Assembly (NCBI GenBank): GCA_030835125.1
Contig: JAUQWM010000033.1
Location: forward strand, 124,001-188,000
Direction of reading: 5' to 3'
DNA from: Gemmatimonadaceae bacterium
GTDB lineage: Bacteria > Gemmatimonadota > Gemmatimonadetes > Gemmatimonadales > Gemmatimonadaceae
DNA length: 64,000 bases
The notes below the pieces were generated by a model that worked only from the letters and a program-made list of their open reading frames with translations, was not told where the DNA came from and did no database searches. Numbering within the stretch: the stretch's first letter is position 1; each line of letters begins with the position of its first letter. Shown one piece after another: positions 1 to 10,306 of this stretch. Both the position numbers and the translations under genes were made by a program.

Positions 1-380
1 ACGATCTTTGCCGGGTCGACCGTCGGCGGGAGCGTGAACGCGCGGCGGAACGCGCCGTACGCCCGTTCCCACACGTGGTACCGGCGATCGTCGGCTTCCT
101 CGTGTTTCTCTTCCTTCTTCTCACCGCGAAGGACCAGGACGTCGTCCTCGAAGAGGACCTCGATGTTCTCCTCGGCCATGCCGGGCAGCTCAGCCGTGAG
201 GATGAGCTCGTCCGCGTTCTCGACGATCTCCACGACCGGCATCCATCCGAGTGGCTCGGTTGGCGCCATACCGGCGGGGAATCCCTCGTCGAACATCCGG
301 CGCAGCCGATTCTGCATCTCGTCCATTTCCCTCGCGACACCGGCAAACACGGGTCCGGTGCGGGGCAGCAGCATTGTCAT
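1..380 (-). CDS. Hsp20-family small heat-shock protein (3' end outside window)
   Basis: About 126 N-terminal residues are present; the C-terminus lies beyond base 1. A short variable N-terminus (residues 1-45, with MDEMQNRLRRMFDEGF) leads into the alpha-crystallin domain: WMPVVEIVENADELILTAEL, then an ELPGM segment and EDDVLVLRGEKKEE, as is usual for bacterial Hsp20. The family forms cytosolic oligomers that hold unfolding proteins for refolding by ATP-dependent chaperones. The ATG at 380 follows a strong AGGAGGGG ribosome site by two bases; a second ATG at 374 is possible. No CIRCE-type inverted repeat is visible upstream (381-511). Family assignment is firm; the final IXI-type tail cannot be seen. 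Confidence 0.93.
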   Translation of the reverse strand, partial: MTMLLPRTGPVFAGVAREMDEMQNRLRRMFDEGFPAGMAPTEPLGWMPVVEIVENADELILTAELPGMAEENIEVLFEDDVLVLRGEKKEEKHEEADDRRYHVWERAYGAFRRAFTLPPTVDPAKI

Positions 381-511
381 ATCCCCTCCTGCATTGTGAT
401 TCACCATTCGCAGGATCAAGGTGTCGTGGCGCGCGGTTTCCCGATGTAGGACGGATGCCGCCGGACTGTCCCGCATCCGATGACAGCGTTTCCCTTCAGC
501 GCAACCCGCGG

Positions 512-1672
512 TCAGACCGGTTCGATGGGCCTGCCGAGCAGCCTGGCGATGAGGCCGAGGCGGAAGGTGACGTCGCTCCATCGATCCTCGCCGGCGGCGC
601 CCTCATCGAGGGGAAACACGGCCCAGACATCCGGGTTTTCCGTGCGCGGCTTGGCGGAGCCGCGATGGGGGTGCCACACGAAGTCGCGGTCGCGGTCGTC
701 GAGGAAACGCTCGAAGAGGTGGACCCAGCCCTCGTTGCGGCGGAGGAACTGGAGGCGCGCCATCAGCTCGAGCCAGGTGATGGCAAAGGGCACGTCGGCG
801 TCGGCGACGTTGCGGTTGCCTAACGGGTCGCCGAGGATGAGGTGTGGCTGGGCGACGATGTGCTTGCCGACGAGCTGGCAGGGTTCCTGTCGCGGCTGGG
901 GCTGCGAAACATGCGCCAGCAGCCGGCGCACCTGGGTGTGGTGTTCGCTCCGGAAGAGGGGCATGTGCGCCACCATCGTCAGGACGTTCATGGAGGGCGG
1001 GCAGGCCTCGGCCGCCAGCACCTGGCGGTTCCCGACGCGGACCCACGGCTTGGCGGCCTGGGGGGAGCTGAGCCAGGCGTCGACGCGCCCGAGGATCCGC
1101 CGGGCGGCGCCGCGCAGCCTGGGGTCGTCCTCGTAGCCGGCGTGGGCGAGCGCCGCGGCGGCGGCTTCGCGCAGGATGCCGCGCGCGCGGTGGATCAGGT
1201 CGGGATCGGACCCGGTCGCGGCGCGGAACTCATAGAGCTGGTCGGCATCGTTATCCTCGGCCAACAGTCGGAAAAGGACTCGACGCGCCCTGATGAGCGG
1301 CGGCGACTCCCGATCCCAGCCATACTCGATCAGCCGTCGGAATGCCGGTATGGTGCCGACCTGCGACGGGTCGTCGGTCGACGGGACGCCGAGTATCGAA
1401 TTGCCCCAGGTACCCTCGGCGCTCTGGGCCATTGCCAGCCTGAGTGCCGGCACGAAGCCCAGCGCCAGCGCTGCCACGCGATCCCTCGGTATGCCTAGGC
1501 CAGATACGTCGATTATGGCTCGATACTGTACTGCTGATGACGCGTTGGAGAGCAGCCAACCCAGCGGAAACTGCACTGGAGCGCGTTCAAGAGGTTCCGC
1601 TGGTGCGGCGGGAATCTGGTCCGGCGGGAATGGAAGGGTCACGGTCTTGCGTTTTCCGCTAACTGTATGCAA
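512..1672 (-). CDS. Uncharacterised protein, predicted mostly helical
   Basis: A 386-residue protein I do not recognise. It has no signal peptide or membrane segment. The middle (residues about 110-210) is rich in helix-forming repeats of the kind RARRVLFRLLAED and RGAARRILGRVDAWL, which recalls helical-hairpin (toroid) folds but lacks the QW or DxDD motifs of terpene cyclases. The C-terminal third is Trp/His/Arg-rich (WVHLFERFLDDRDRDFVWHP). The only long-frame starts are TTG at 1672 and GTG at 1642, neither with a good ribosome site, so the N-terminus is uncertain. Codon use looks native, and it carries one copy of the CGTTAGGC octamer (818-825) in frame. It is flanked by unrelated genes, so context gives no hint of role. 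Confidence 0.7.
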   Translation of the reverse strand: MHTVSGKRKTVTLPFPPDQIPAAPAEPLERAPVQFPLGWLLSNASSAVQYRAIIDVSGLGIPRDRVAALALGFVPALRLAMAQSAEGTWGNSILGVPSTDDPSQVGTIPAFRRLIEYGWDRESPPLIRARRVLFRLLAEDNDADQLYEFRAATGSDPDLIHRARGILREAAAAALAHAGYEDDPRLRGAARRILGRVDAWLSSPQAAKPWVRVGNRQVLAAEACPPSMNVLTMVAHMPLFRSEHHTQVRRLLAHVSQPQPRQEPCQLVGKHIVAQPHLILGDPLGNRNVADADVPFAITWLELMARLQFLRRNEGWVHLFERFLDDRDRDFVWHPHRGSAKPRTENPDVWAVFPLDEGAAGEDRWSDVTFRLGLIARLLGRPIEPV

Positions 1673-1839
1673 AACAACAGGATACGAACGAGTTTCCCGC
1701 CTGACATCAGACCGCGCTAACGATACGCTGTTTTGCCCGCTGCGCTAGAGTACGGCCGCAAGTAACGTAACCCCAATAGCATGGACGCTGGTTCCCTTCC
1801 CTGGCGGTGCCACCCGGCCCGCGGATGCCTCCCCGCCTG

Positions 1840-2661
1840 ATGCGAGGGGAGTTCATCGAGGTCGGCCAGCACCGCATCTACTACTACGCCGCCGGCACGC
1901 GCGGGAAGGGGGATACAATCGTCCTCCTGCACGGCTTTCCCTCCACGAGCCACCTCTGGAGCGAGCTCGTTTCACTCCTCCCGCGGGGACACCGGGTCGT
2001 GGTCCCGGACCTGCTCGGGTACGGCCGGTCCGACCTTGGCGACCGGTCGAGCCTCTCGATTCCGGCGCACGCCGACCGGGTCGTGGGCATGCTCGACACC
2101 CTTCGTATCGAGCGCGCTGTCCTCGTCGGCCATCACCTGGGTGCGTGCATTGCGACGTCGGTTGCGGCCCGGGCGCCGGAGCGTGTCAGCTACCTCGCCT
2201 TGCTCCATCCGCTGGGCGGGGATGTCACCGTGTCGGGCACGCTGGCCGTCCTCAGGGCCTTCCTGCCCGTCGTGCGGCTCCTCCCGTTCGTCGCCCTCAG
2301 GGGAACGCTGAGGCGGGAACTGCTCCGCTGGTACAGCGACCCGATTCGTGCCCGTCACTCGGTGGACCAGTACCTGGCCGCGTGGGCACCGTCGCGGCGG
2401 TGGCGCACCTTCCTGCGGCAACTTGCCGACCTGACCCAGGCCGATGTGCTCGAGTGCACGGACCAGCTTTCGCGCGTGCGTGTACCGGTGGCGCTGGTGG
2501 CCAGCGATCTCGATCCCGCCGTGCCGCGCGTCGCCCTGGACCGCATCCGGGACGCGATACCCAACGCGACGCTCGACATCATTCGCGACGCTCGCCACTA
2601 TTCTCCCGAGGAGTCACCCGAACAGGTCGCCGAAGTCATCGCGCGCCTGGTCACGTCGTAA
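1840..2661 (+). CDS. Alpha/beta-hydrolase-fold protein with the nucleophile replaced by His
   Basis: A 273-residue alpha/beta hydrolase of the epoxide hydrolase/haloalkane dehalogenase type. The oxyanion HGFP motif (LLHGFPSTSHLW), the acid loop (VASDLDPAVP) and the catalytic His (ARHYSPEESPEQV) are all present. The nucleophile elbow reads VGHHLGA where the family has GHDxG or GxSxG: codon 2134-2136 is CAC (His) instead of GAC (Asp) or a Ser codon. The protein may therefore be inactive, act by another mechanism, or bind rather than hydrolyse. I chose ATG 1840 because the first conserved strand starts about five residues later; ATG 1825 and GTG 1807 are in frame, and none has a clear ribosome site. 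The next gene follows after 28 bases. Confidence 0.85.
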   Translation: MRGEFIEVGQHRIYYYAAGTRGKGDTIVLLHGFPSTSHLWSELVSLLPRGHRVVVPDLLGYGRSDLGDRSSLSIPAHADRVVGMLDTLRIERAVLVGHHLGACIATSVAARAPERVSYLALLHPLGGDVTVSGTLAVLRAFLPVVRLLPFVALRGTLRRELLRWYSDPIRARHSVDQYLAAWAPSRRWRTFLRQLADLTQADVLECTDQLSRVRVPVALVASDLDPAVPRVALDRIRDAIPNATLDIIRDARHYSPEESPEQVAEVIARLVTS

Positions 2662-2689
2662 CCGCATCGCGCAGCAGCAGGAGGCCGTC

Positions 2690-3211
2690 GTGCAGCACTT
2701 TCCCAGGAACCTCGCCCTCGTGGCCCTCGTGGCCATTGCCGGCACCGCCGGCGCACAGGCCGCTGAGCAGGGACGCGGACCCGAGGTCGGGACGCGCGTG
2801 CGCATCTTTGCGCCCGAGCTTCGCACCGATCGGTACGTCGGGCGGATCAAGTCGATCGATGCCGCCGTGATGGTCATCGACACCGGCGAAGTGCGCACGA
2901 TCCTGGGAATGGACACCGGTCCGGTCCTGGTGGACCAGTTCCGCCGGGTGACGATCCGCCTGTCCACCATCGAGGCGCTCGAAGTCAGCGGCGGGCGCAC
3001 GGTCGGCGGCGCGTTGACCAGGGGAGCCGTCTTCGGCGCGCTGGTCGGGGCCGTGATCTTCGGCCTCGGCAACCTGCCCGAGGTGAACCCGGACGCGAAC
3101 GACTTCATGCGCGGCGTCCCGATCGGGCTCGCCATCGGCGCGCTCGGCGGCGCGGTCGTCGGCTACGGCATCGGCGGGGAGCGCTGGGTCCCGGCCTCCG
3201 TCCCGCGTTAG
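2690..3211 (+). CDS. Small exported protein with a Gly-rich C-terminal membrane segment
   Basis: A 173-residue protein of unknown function. A typical signal peptide (NLALVALVAIAGTAGAQA) is followed by a beta-rich domain with GTRVRIFAPEL and YVGRIKSIDAAVMVIDTGEV, resembling a small SH3-like barrel. The C-terminal half holds two Gly/Ala-rich hydrophobic stretches (GAVFGALVGAVIFGLGNL and GLAIGALGGAVVGYGIGG) of glycine-zipper type, so it is probably membrane-associated. GTG 2690 is the start because AGGAGG (2679-2684) lies five bases upstream. The stop codon TAG (3209-3211) sits in a CGTTAGGC octamer shared with the stop of the convergent kinase gene. Probably co-transcribed with the hydrolase upstream. 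Confidence 0.75.
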   Translation: MQHFPRNLALVALVAIAGTAGAQAAEQGRGPEVGTRVRIFAPELRTDRYVGRIKSIDAAVMVIDTGEVRTILGMDTGPVLVDQFRRVTIRLSTIEALEVSGGRTVGGALTRGAVFGALVGAVIFGLGNLPEVNPDANDFMRGVPIGLAIGALGGAVVGYGIGGERWVPASVPR

Positions 3212-3213
3212 GC
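3206..3213. repeat. CGTTAGGC octamer at the junction of two convergent genes
   Basis: The octamer provides the plus-strand stop codon (TAG, 3209-3211) of the small exported protein. Its last base begins the minus-strand TAG (3215-3213) of the kinase gene, so two convergent genes end within seven bases. It is one of about 15 copies in the window (see findings). Confidence 0.8.
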
Positions 3214-5216
3214 TACCGGATCTCCTTCGCGGCGTCCAGCGCGATCCGCAGGTCGCGCGACAGGGCCCGGGCTTCCTGCGTCGCGCTCGTCGCATCGTTG
3301 ATCGCCGACTGGACCCCGGCCGAGCCCAGCGCCAGCAGGTCCAGCCGCATGCCCTGGAGCAGGAGGAGCGCGTGCTCCATCTGCTCCTTGAGCCCTTCGC
3401 GTCGCTTGATCAGGTCGGCAATCGTGTCGCGCTGCCGCGCGAGGTTCTCGATCCGCCGTTCGCGTTCGGGGGACTCGGGCCGCGCGCGCGCTTCCTCGAG
3501 CGAACGCTCGACTCCGGGTAACGCATCGGCGGGCGTCGCGGCCTCCATGCCGTGGAGCGCCTGGGCGAGCGAGGACACCCGTTCCGCCAGCCCGTCGAGC
3601 GTCGGCCCGACGTCGGGAATCATCTCGCGATCCGGCGGCGCCAGCCTGGCGATGGCTTCCAGTGCCGAGGCGCGATCCGAGGCGGCGCGGCGCACCGCGT
3701 CGCCGTAGGGGCCGGCGAGCACATCGGCGGGTGCCAGCTGGCGGGCGAGTTCGCTGGCGGTCGGTTGCCGGGACAACTGCCGTGGGGCGACGTCGCCTTC
3801 ACCCCGCATCAGGCGATCGCCCACGTGACGGCCGAAGATGTCCCGCATCCGGATCCCATCGGCCCAGAGCGAGCCCGCGCGGCGCAGCAGCCCGAGTCCC
3901 ATGAACGTCGTCGGGAACAGGAACCAGAGGAATCCCGGAGAAAACATGAGGTTCACGGCACCCAGCGTGCCGGCCATGACCGCGGTGCGCGCGAGCTGCT
4001 GCCGGAAGTCGCGGATCCGGCCCTCGAGGGATCGCTTGCCCGGCGCGCGCATGTCCGGCCGCTCCCATTCTCGCCGCGCTTCCTGCCAGGACGGCGGCAT
4101 GAACGACGGCACCGGGGGCCGATCGTGACTTCCGTGCCCCTGCTCGGGAGGGTGCGGGCGCGTCGATGAGGACGGCCGGTCCCGCGAGGTCCCCGGGCGG
4201 TCCCGCCAGCCGGAAGGGTCACCGGAGGCGAGGCGCGGAAGGCGCACGGGCGGCTCCCCGCCTGGCAATTGATGTCGCGCGGAGCCCTGGGACAGGTGCG
4301 CCGGGGCCGGCACGGCCGGTCGCAACCACGCCGACGACGGGCGGGCCTGCGTCGGCTCCGGCGGTGCATCGGTGAGCGACACCGCATCGAGGGCTTCGCG
4401 AAACTCGCCGGCATCGCGCCATCGCTGGTGCGGCTTCTTGGCCAGGGTGCGCTCGATCACCGCGGCGAGTCCCCGGGGAATGCCGGCGCGCACGGTGCTC
4501 AGGGGACGCAGGGGGTCGCTCAGGTGTTTCATGAGCATCGACGGCGTGTTCGACGCCTTGAACGGCAGCTCACCCGCCAGCATCTGGTAGCCAACCACCG
4601 CCAGCGAATAGAGGTCGCTCCGCCCGTCGATCACGCCCTCGCCCATCGCCTGCTCGGGCGACATGTAGGCCGGCGTCCCCACCGCGGTGCCCGTCACCGT
4701 CAGGCGCGAGTCGCCCTCGATGGCGCGCGCGATGCCGAAGTCGGTGACGATCGGCCGGCCGGTGATGCGGTCGAGCAGGATGTTGTCCGGCTTGATGTCG
4801 CGATGAATGATCCCGCGGCTGTGCGCGTACGCCAGCGCATCGGCCACGTCGTGGAGGATCCGCTTCACGTCGGCGAACGGCGGGCGCGGTTCACGGAGCA
4901 GCCGCGCGCCGAGGCTCTCGCCATCGACGAGGCCCATGACGAACCAGACCAGGCCCTCGCGCTCGTCGACCGAGTAGATCGGGACGATGTTGGGGTGGTT
5001 GAGCTGGGCCGCGGTTTCCGCCTCGCGCAGGAACCGCGTGCGCACCTCGTCGCGGAAGGCGAGGTCGGGCGGCAGCACCTTGATGGCGACGAAGCGGCGC
5101 AGCTTGGCGTCGCGGCACCGGTAGACGACGCCCATCCCGCCACGACCGATCTCGGCGTCGACCTCGTAGCCGTCGCCGAAGGCGGCGATGGCGCGCTCGC
5201 GAAGCGGGTCGCTCAT
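3213..5216 (-). CDS. Membrane-anchored Ser/Thr protein kinase (PknB-like), kinase 2 of a tandem pair
   Basis: A 667-residue Hanks-type kinase. Domain 1 (about 17-280) has the Gly loop GRGGMG (24-29), ATP lysine K46, catalytic HRDIKPDN (D140), DFG (159-161) and the SPEQ activation-segment end, so it should be active. A Pro/Arg-rich linker (about 295-410) follows. Next comes a short two-helix membrane segment (AVMAGTLGAVNLMFSPGFLW, FLFPTTFMGLGLL), then a long charged helical tail suited to coiled coil, ending with KEIR. The tail replaces the PASTA sensor domains of PknB. Start ATG 5216 leaves 13 bases after the stop of the upstream kinase, so the two are one operon and share about the same layout. 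An in-frame upstream extension would overlap the other kinase and adds no conserved sequence. The substrate is unknown. Confidence 0.92.
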   Translation of the reverse strand: MSDPLRERAIAAFGDGYEVDAEIGRGGMGVVYRCRDAKLRRFVAIKVLPPDLAFRDEVRTRFLREAETAAQLNHPNIVPIYSVDEREGLVWFVMGLVDGESLGARLLREPRPPFADVKRILHDVADALAYAHSRGIIHRDIKPDNILLDRITGRPIVTDFGIARAIEGDSRLTVTGTAVGTPAYMSPEQAMGEGVIDGRSDLYSLAVVGYQMLAGELPFKASNTPSMLMKHLSDPLRPLSTVRAGIPRGLAAVIERTLAKKPHQRWRDAGEFREALDAVSLTDAPPEPTQARPSSAWLRPAVPAPAHLSQGSARHQLPGGEPPVRLPRLASGDPSGWRDRPGTSRDRPSSSTRPHPPEQGHGSHDRPPVPSFMPPSWQEARREWERPDMRAPGKRSLEGRIRDFRQQLARTAVMAGTLGAVNLMFSPGFLWFLFPTTFMGLGLLRRAGSLWADGIRMRDIFGRHVGDRLMRGEGDVAPRQLSRQPTASELARQLAPADVLAGPYGDAVRRAASDRASALEAIARLAPPDREMIPDVGPTLDGLAERVSSLAQALHGMEAATPADALPGVERSLEEARARPESPERERRIENLARQRDTIADLIKRREGLKEQMEHALLLLQGMRLDLLALGSAGVQSAINDATSATQEARALSRDLRIALDAAKEIR

Positions 5217-5229
5217 CGGGCGTCCGGGC

Positions 5230-7224
5230 TCAGCGACGCCCGATCCCCGATTCCCGGCTCCCGACGCCCAGCTTGGCCATCTCGTCGGCGACGTACCGCG
5301 CGTTCTCGACCTCGCTGGCAAAGCCCCGCGCGCGTTCGGCGAGCTGCGTGACCTGCTGGAGCGTGCGGCTCGAGGCCCTGAGGCTGATGACGTCGAGCCG
5401 GAGGTTCTCGAGCGCGAGGAGCGAGCTCTCGAGTTTCTCCCGGGAGCGCTCGCGCCGCGTCTCGAGGTCGGCGACGGCCCGTCGCTGCCGCTTCAGGTGC
5501 GCGAGGCGGCGCACGCGCTCCTCGCTGGCGCGGTGGTCGAAGGGATTCGCCTGCGATTCGAGGGCGCTGATCTCGGCCTCGACCTCGGCCGCGGCGCCCG
5601 GGGATACCTCGCGATCGAGCGCGGCGACGGTCGCCGCCAGCGCCTGCACGTTGTCGAACAGCGCGATCGCCGTCGCGGGAACGTTGGCGGCGACCTGCCG
5701 GTCCTTCTTCGACAGGGTGTCGACCCAGCGCAGGATGTCGTCACGATGGGCGGCGGCCTTGCGCACGGATGGAGTCTGGACCGCCCGCGCCTCCAGCGTG
5801 CCGAGGCGACCGCCGCCACGCGGCGTGGTCGCGCCGGCAGGGAGGGCAGCATACGGACCCGCGCTCCGCAGCCGGGCACTGTCGCGGGCCCTGACCTCGG
5901 CGCGCTTCTTCGGGTCCCACATCGCGCGGACGTTGTCGAACCACTCGGCGACGACGTCAGAGAACATCCGCTCGCGCGGCTCGCGCAGGACGTCGTGCCA
6001 GTCGAAGTCGTCGCTCCAGAGCTTGGCGTACTTGAACGCCATCACCACGCTCCAGATGGCGGTGACGAAGGCCAGGCTGAAGCCGAAGAGGATCGACGAG
6101 ACGATGATGACCGAGTTCACGATCACGTACGGGCCGAGCTTCTTGCGGAACTCGACCACCCGCGGATCGGACCACCGCGCCATCTCCTCGCGCGACACGG
6201 CGTAGTCGAGGTCGTCGCCATCGTCATGCCGGGTCGCGGCGCGGGAGGACCGCGAGGCGACGCGCACCGGCGGCGACGGGACATCGGGCAACTCGGGGAC
6301 GTTCCCGGTCTCGAGCGCCTCGGCGAGCGCGTTGGCGCTGGGGAAGCGCAGGTCCGGGTCCTTCTCGAGCAGCAGCATGACCGCGCGCTCGAGGTCGGCC
6401 GGCACTCCCCGGCGGCGGCTGTTGATCGGTTCCGGGCGCTCGGACAGGTGCTTGACCAGGAGTGCCGGCGTGCTGGGCGCCTCGAACGGCGGGTCGCCGG
6501 TGAGCATCTGGTACCCGACGACGCCTAACGAATACAGGTCGCTGCGGCCGTCGATCTGGCGATCGCCGGTGGATTGCTCGGGAGACATGTACGCGGGCGT
6601 GCCGATCGCCATCCCGGTCGCCGTGAGCCGCGAGTCCGCCCCCTCGGTCACGGCCCGCGCGATCCCGAAGTCGGTCACCATCACCCGGCCATCGGCGGCC
6701 TGGAGGAGGATGTTGTCGGGCTTGATGTCCCGGTGCACGACGCCGCGCTCATGGGCGTAGGCGAGCGCGCGGGTGACCTCGAGCAGGATGCGACGCGCCT
6801 CGTCAGGCTCGAGCGCCCCCTCGGCGTGGAGCCGCACCGCGAGATTGTCGCCCTCCACCAGCGCCATGACGAAGTAGACGATCCCGTCACGCTCGTCCAC
6901 GCTGTAGATGGGGACGATGTTGGGATGGTTCAGCTGCGCCGCGGTCTCGGCCTCGCGCAGGAACCGGGTCCGGATCTCGCCGCGGAACGCGAGCTCGGGC
7001 GGAAGGACCTTGATGGCCACCACACGCTTGAGGCGCCGGTCCTTCGCCTTGTACACAATGCCCATCCCGCCACGCCCGATCTCGCGGTCGAGTTCGTAAG
7101 TCGCCGCGAGGACTCGCTCGACGTGCGCTCGGAGATCAGGGTCTGTCGATGAACCGACTGGCTCGGGCACGCGGTGGGCCTGGCTGGGTACGACGACTGG
7201 GCAATCGAGTAGTGTAGCACTCAT
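5230..7224 (-). CDS. Membrane-anchored Ser/Thr protein kinase (PknB-like), kinase 1 of a tandem pair
   Basis: A 664-residue paralogue of the kinase downstream, with the same order: kinase domain (Gly loop 50-55, K72, HRDIKPDN with D166, DFG, SPEQ), a linker of about 60 residues, two membrane helices (YVIVNSVIIVSSILFGFSLA, FVTAIWSVVMAF) and a coiled-coil C-terminal tail. It has a longer N-terminus (about 40 residues before the kinase fold) and a shorter linker than its partner. The last residues (VGSRESGIGRR) are encoded by a degenerate GATTCCC-type tandem repeat (5241-5269) that elsewhere is intergenic, so the stop has been reached by reading into repeat DNA. ATG 7224 has no strong ribosome site. 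It also carries a CGTTAGGC octamer (6523-6530) within YSLGVVGYQ, where the paralogue has plain codons. Confidence 0.92.
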   Translation of the reverse strand: MSATLLDCPVVVPSQAHRVPEPVGSSTDPDLRAHVERVLAATYELDREIGRGGMGIVYKAKDRRLKRVVAIKVLPPELAFRGEIRTRFLREAETAAQLNHPNIVPIYSVDERDGIVYFVMALVEGDNLAVRLHAEGALEPDEARRILLEVTRALAYAHERGVVHRDIKPDNILLQAADGRVMVTDFGIARAVTEGADSRLTATGMAIGTPAYMSPEQSTGDRQIDGRSDLYSLGVVGYQMLTGDPPFEAPSTPALLVKHLSERPEPINSRRRGVPADLERAVMLLLEKDPDLRFPSANALAEALETGNVPELPDVPSPPVRVASRSSRAATRHDDGDDLDYAVSREEMARWSDPRVVEFRKKLGPYVIVNSVIIVSSILFGFSLAFVTAIWSVVMAFKYAKLWSDDFDWHDVLREPRERMFSDVVAEWFDNVRAMWDPKKRAEVRARDSARLRSAGPYAALPAGATTPRGGGRLGTLEARAVQTPSVRKAAAHRDDILRWVDTLSKKDRQVAANVPATAIALFDNVQALAATVAALDREVSPGAAAEVEAEISALESQANPFDHRASEERVRRLAHLKRQRRAVADLETRRERSREKLESSLLALENLRLDVISLRASSRTLQQVTQLAERARGFASEVENARYVADEMAKLGVGSRESGIGRR
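5241..5269. repeat. Degenerate GATTCCC tandem array inside the 3' end of kinase 1
   Basis: Reads CGATCCCCGATTCCCGGC and then TCCCGACGCCC, about four imperfect 7-8 base units. The same unit appears downstream of nadE (18748-18781). Here it lies inside the last codons of the kinase gene. Confidence 0.65.
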
Positions 7225-7588
7225 GAGCGGCAGCGTAAAGCGAAATCCGCCGTGCGGTTACGGCCAATCACCCCACCAGGAAGCATCGCTTCGGCGCCGC
7301 GTCTCGAGTGAACGCTCGACCGCGCCAGGTGGCCGTCCATGCAGCCTCCTGTGGAAACCCGGCAGGGGACATGATCCGGACTGATCAGCAGGCCTGACAC
7401 ATCGGCTTGGGCACTACGTCACATTGGCCCCCAAAAGTTGCAATCACGGCCACCTTGGCGTAATTCAGCAGCCCAATCCCTGCTGGAGGATTGCAGGCCC
7501 GTGCCGCGGCTGGATTCCACACCGGAGTGCAGGATGCGGCGGATGGCAGAGACGGAGACGGGCAGACACCAGTTGAGGACCTGACTCG
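7225..7588. other. Gene-free divergent promoter region, 364 bases
   Basis: Lies between the start of the kinase operon (minus) and lon (plus) and must hold both promoters. I see no convincing small gene. Only one sigma-70-like candidate for lon stands out (7438-7466). No inverted-repeat operator of the HrcA (CIRCE) type is visible, although lon is often heat-induced. Long open frames crossing this region on the minus strand are shadows of lon. Confidence 0.5.
7438..7466 (+). promoter_or_regulatory. Possible lon promoter
   Basis: TTGCAA (7438-7443), a 17-base spacer and TAATTC (7461-7466). The -35 is good and the -10 poor (two of six consensus bases). It lies about 120 bases before the lon start. 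Weak evidence. Confidence 0.25.
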
Positions 7589-10167
<2,579 letters not shown>

Positions 10168-10168
<1 letters not shown>

Positions 10169-10203
10169 TGAATTGCTGATTGCTGGTTGGGGATTGCTGA
10201 TTG
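10168..10203. repeat. GATTGCT tandem array downstream of lon
   Basis: Imperfect repeats of GATTGCT (GAATTGCTGATTGCTGGTTG and GGGATTGCTGATTGG) between the lon stop codon and the terminator hairpin. Similar short-unit arrays follow other genes in the window. Confidence 0.7.
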
Positions 10204-10204
10204 G

Positions 10205-10229
10205 AACGGCCCGGGATTCCCGGGCCGTT
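10205..10229 (+). terminator. Intrinsic terminator after lon
   Basis: AACGGCCCGGG pairs with CCCGGGCCGTT around an ATT loop, followed by a short T run (TTTA). The stem is strong and the T tail weak. It would also work partly on the opposite strand. Confidence 0.6.
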
Positions 10230-10306
10230 TACCATTCTGCCCCCGTGCAACCGCACACCGCTCGACCACGTAGGATGCGGCACCCATAACTCGTATCCAG
10301 GTCCCG

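Noticed and set aside
5188..6528. Long plus-strand open frames across the kinase genes
   Set aside because: The minus strand encodes two intact kinases there; the plus frames have no motif.
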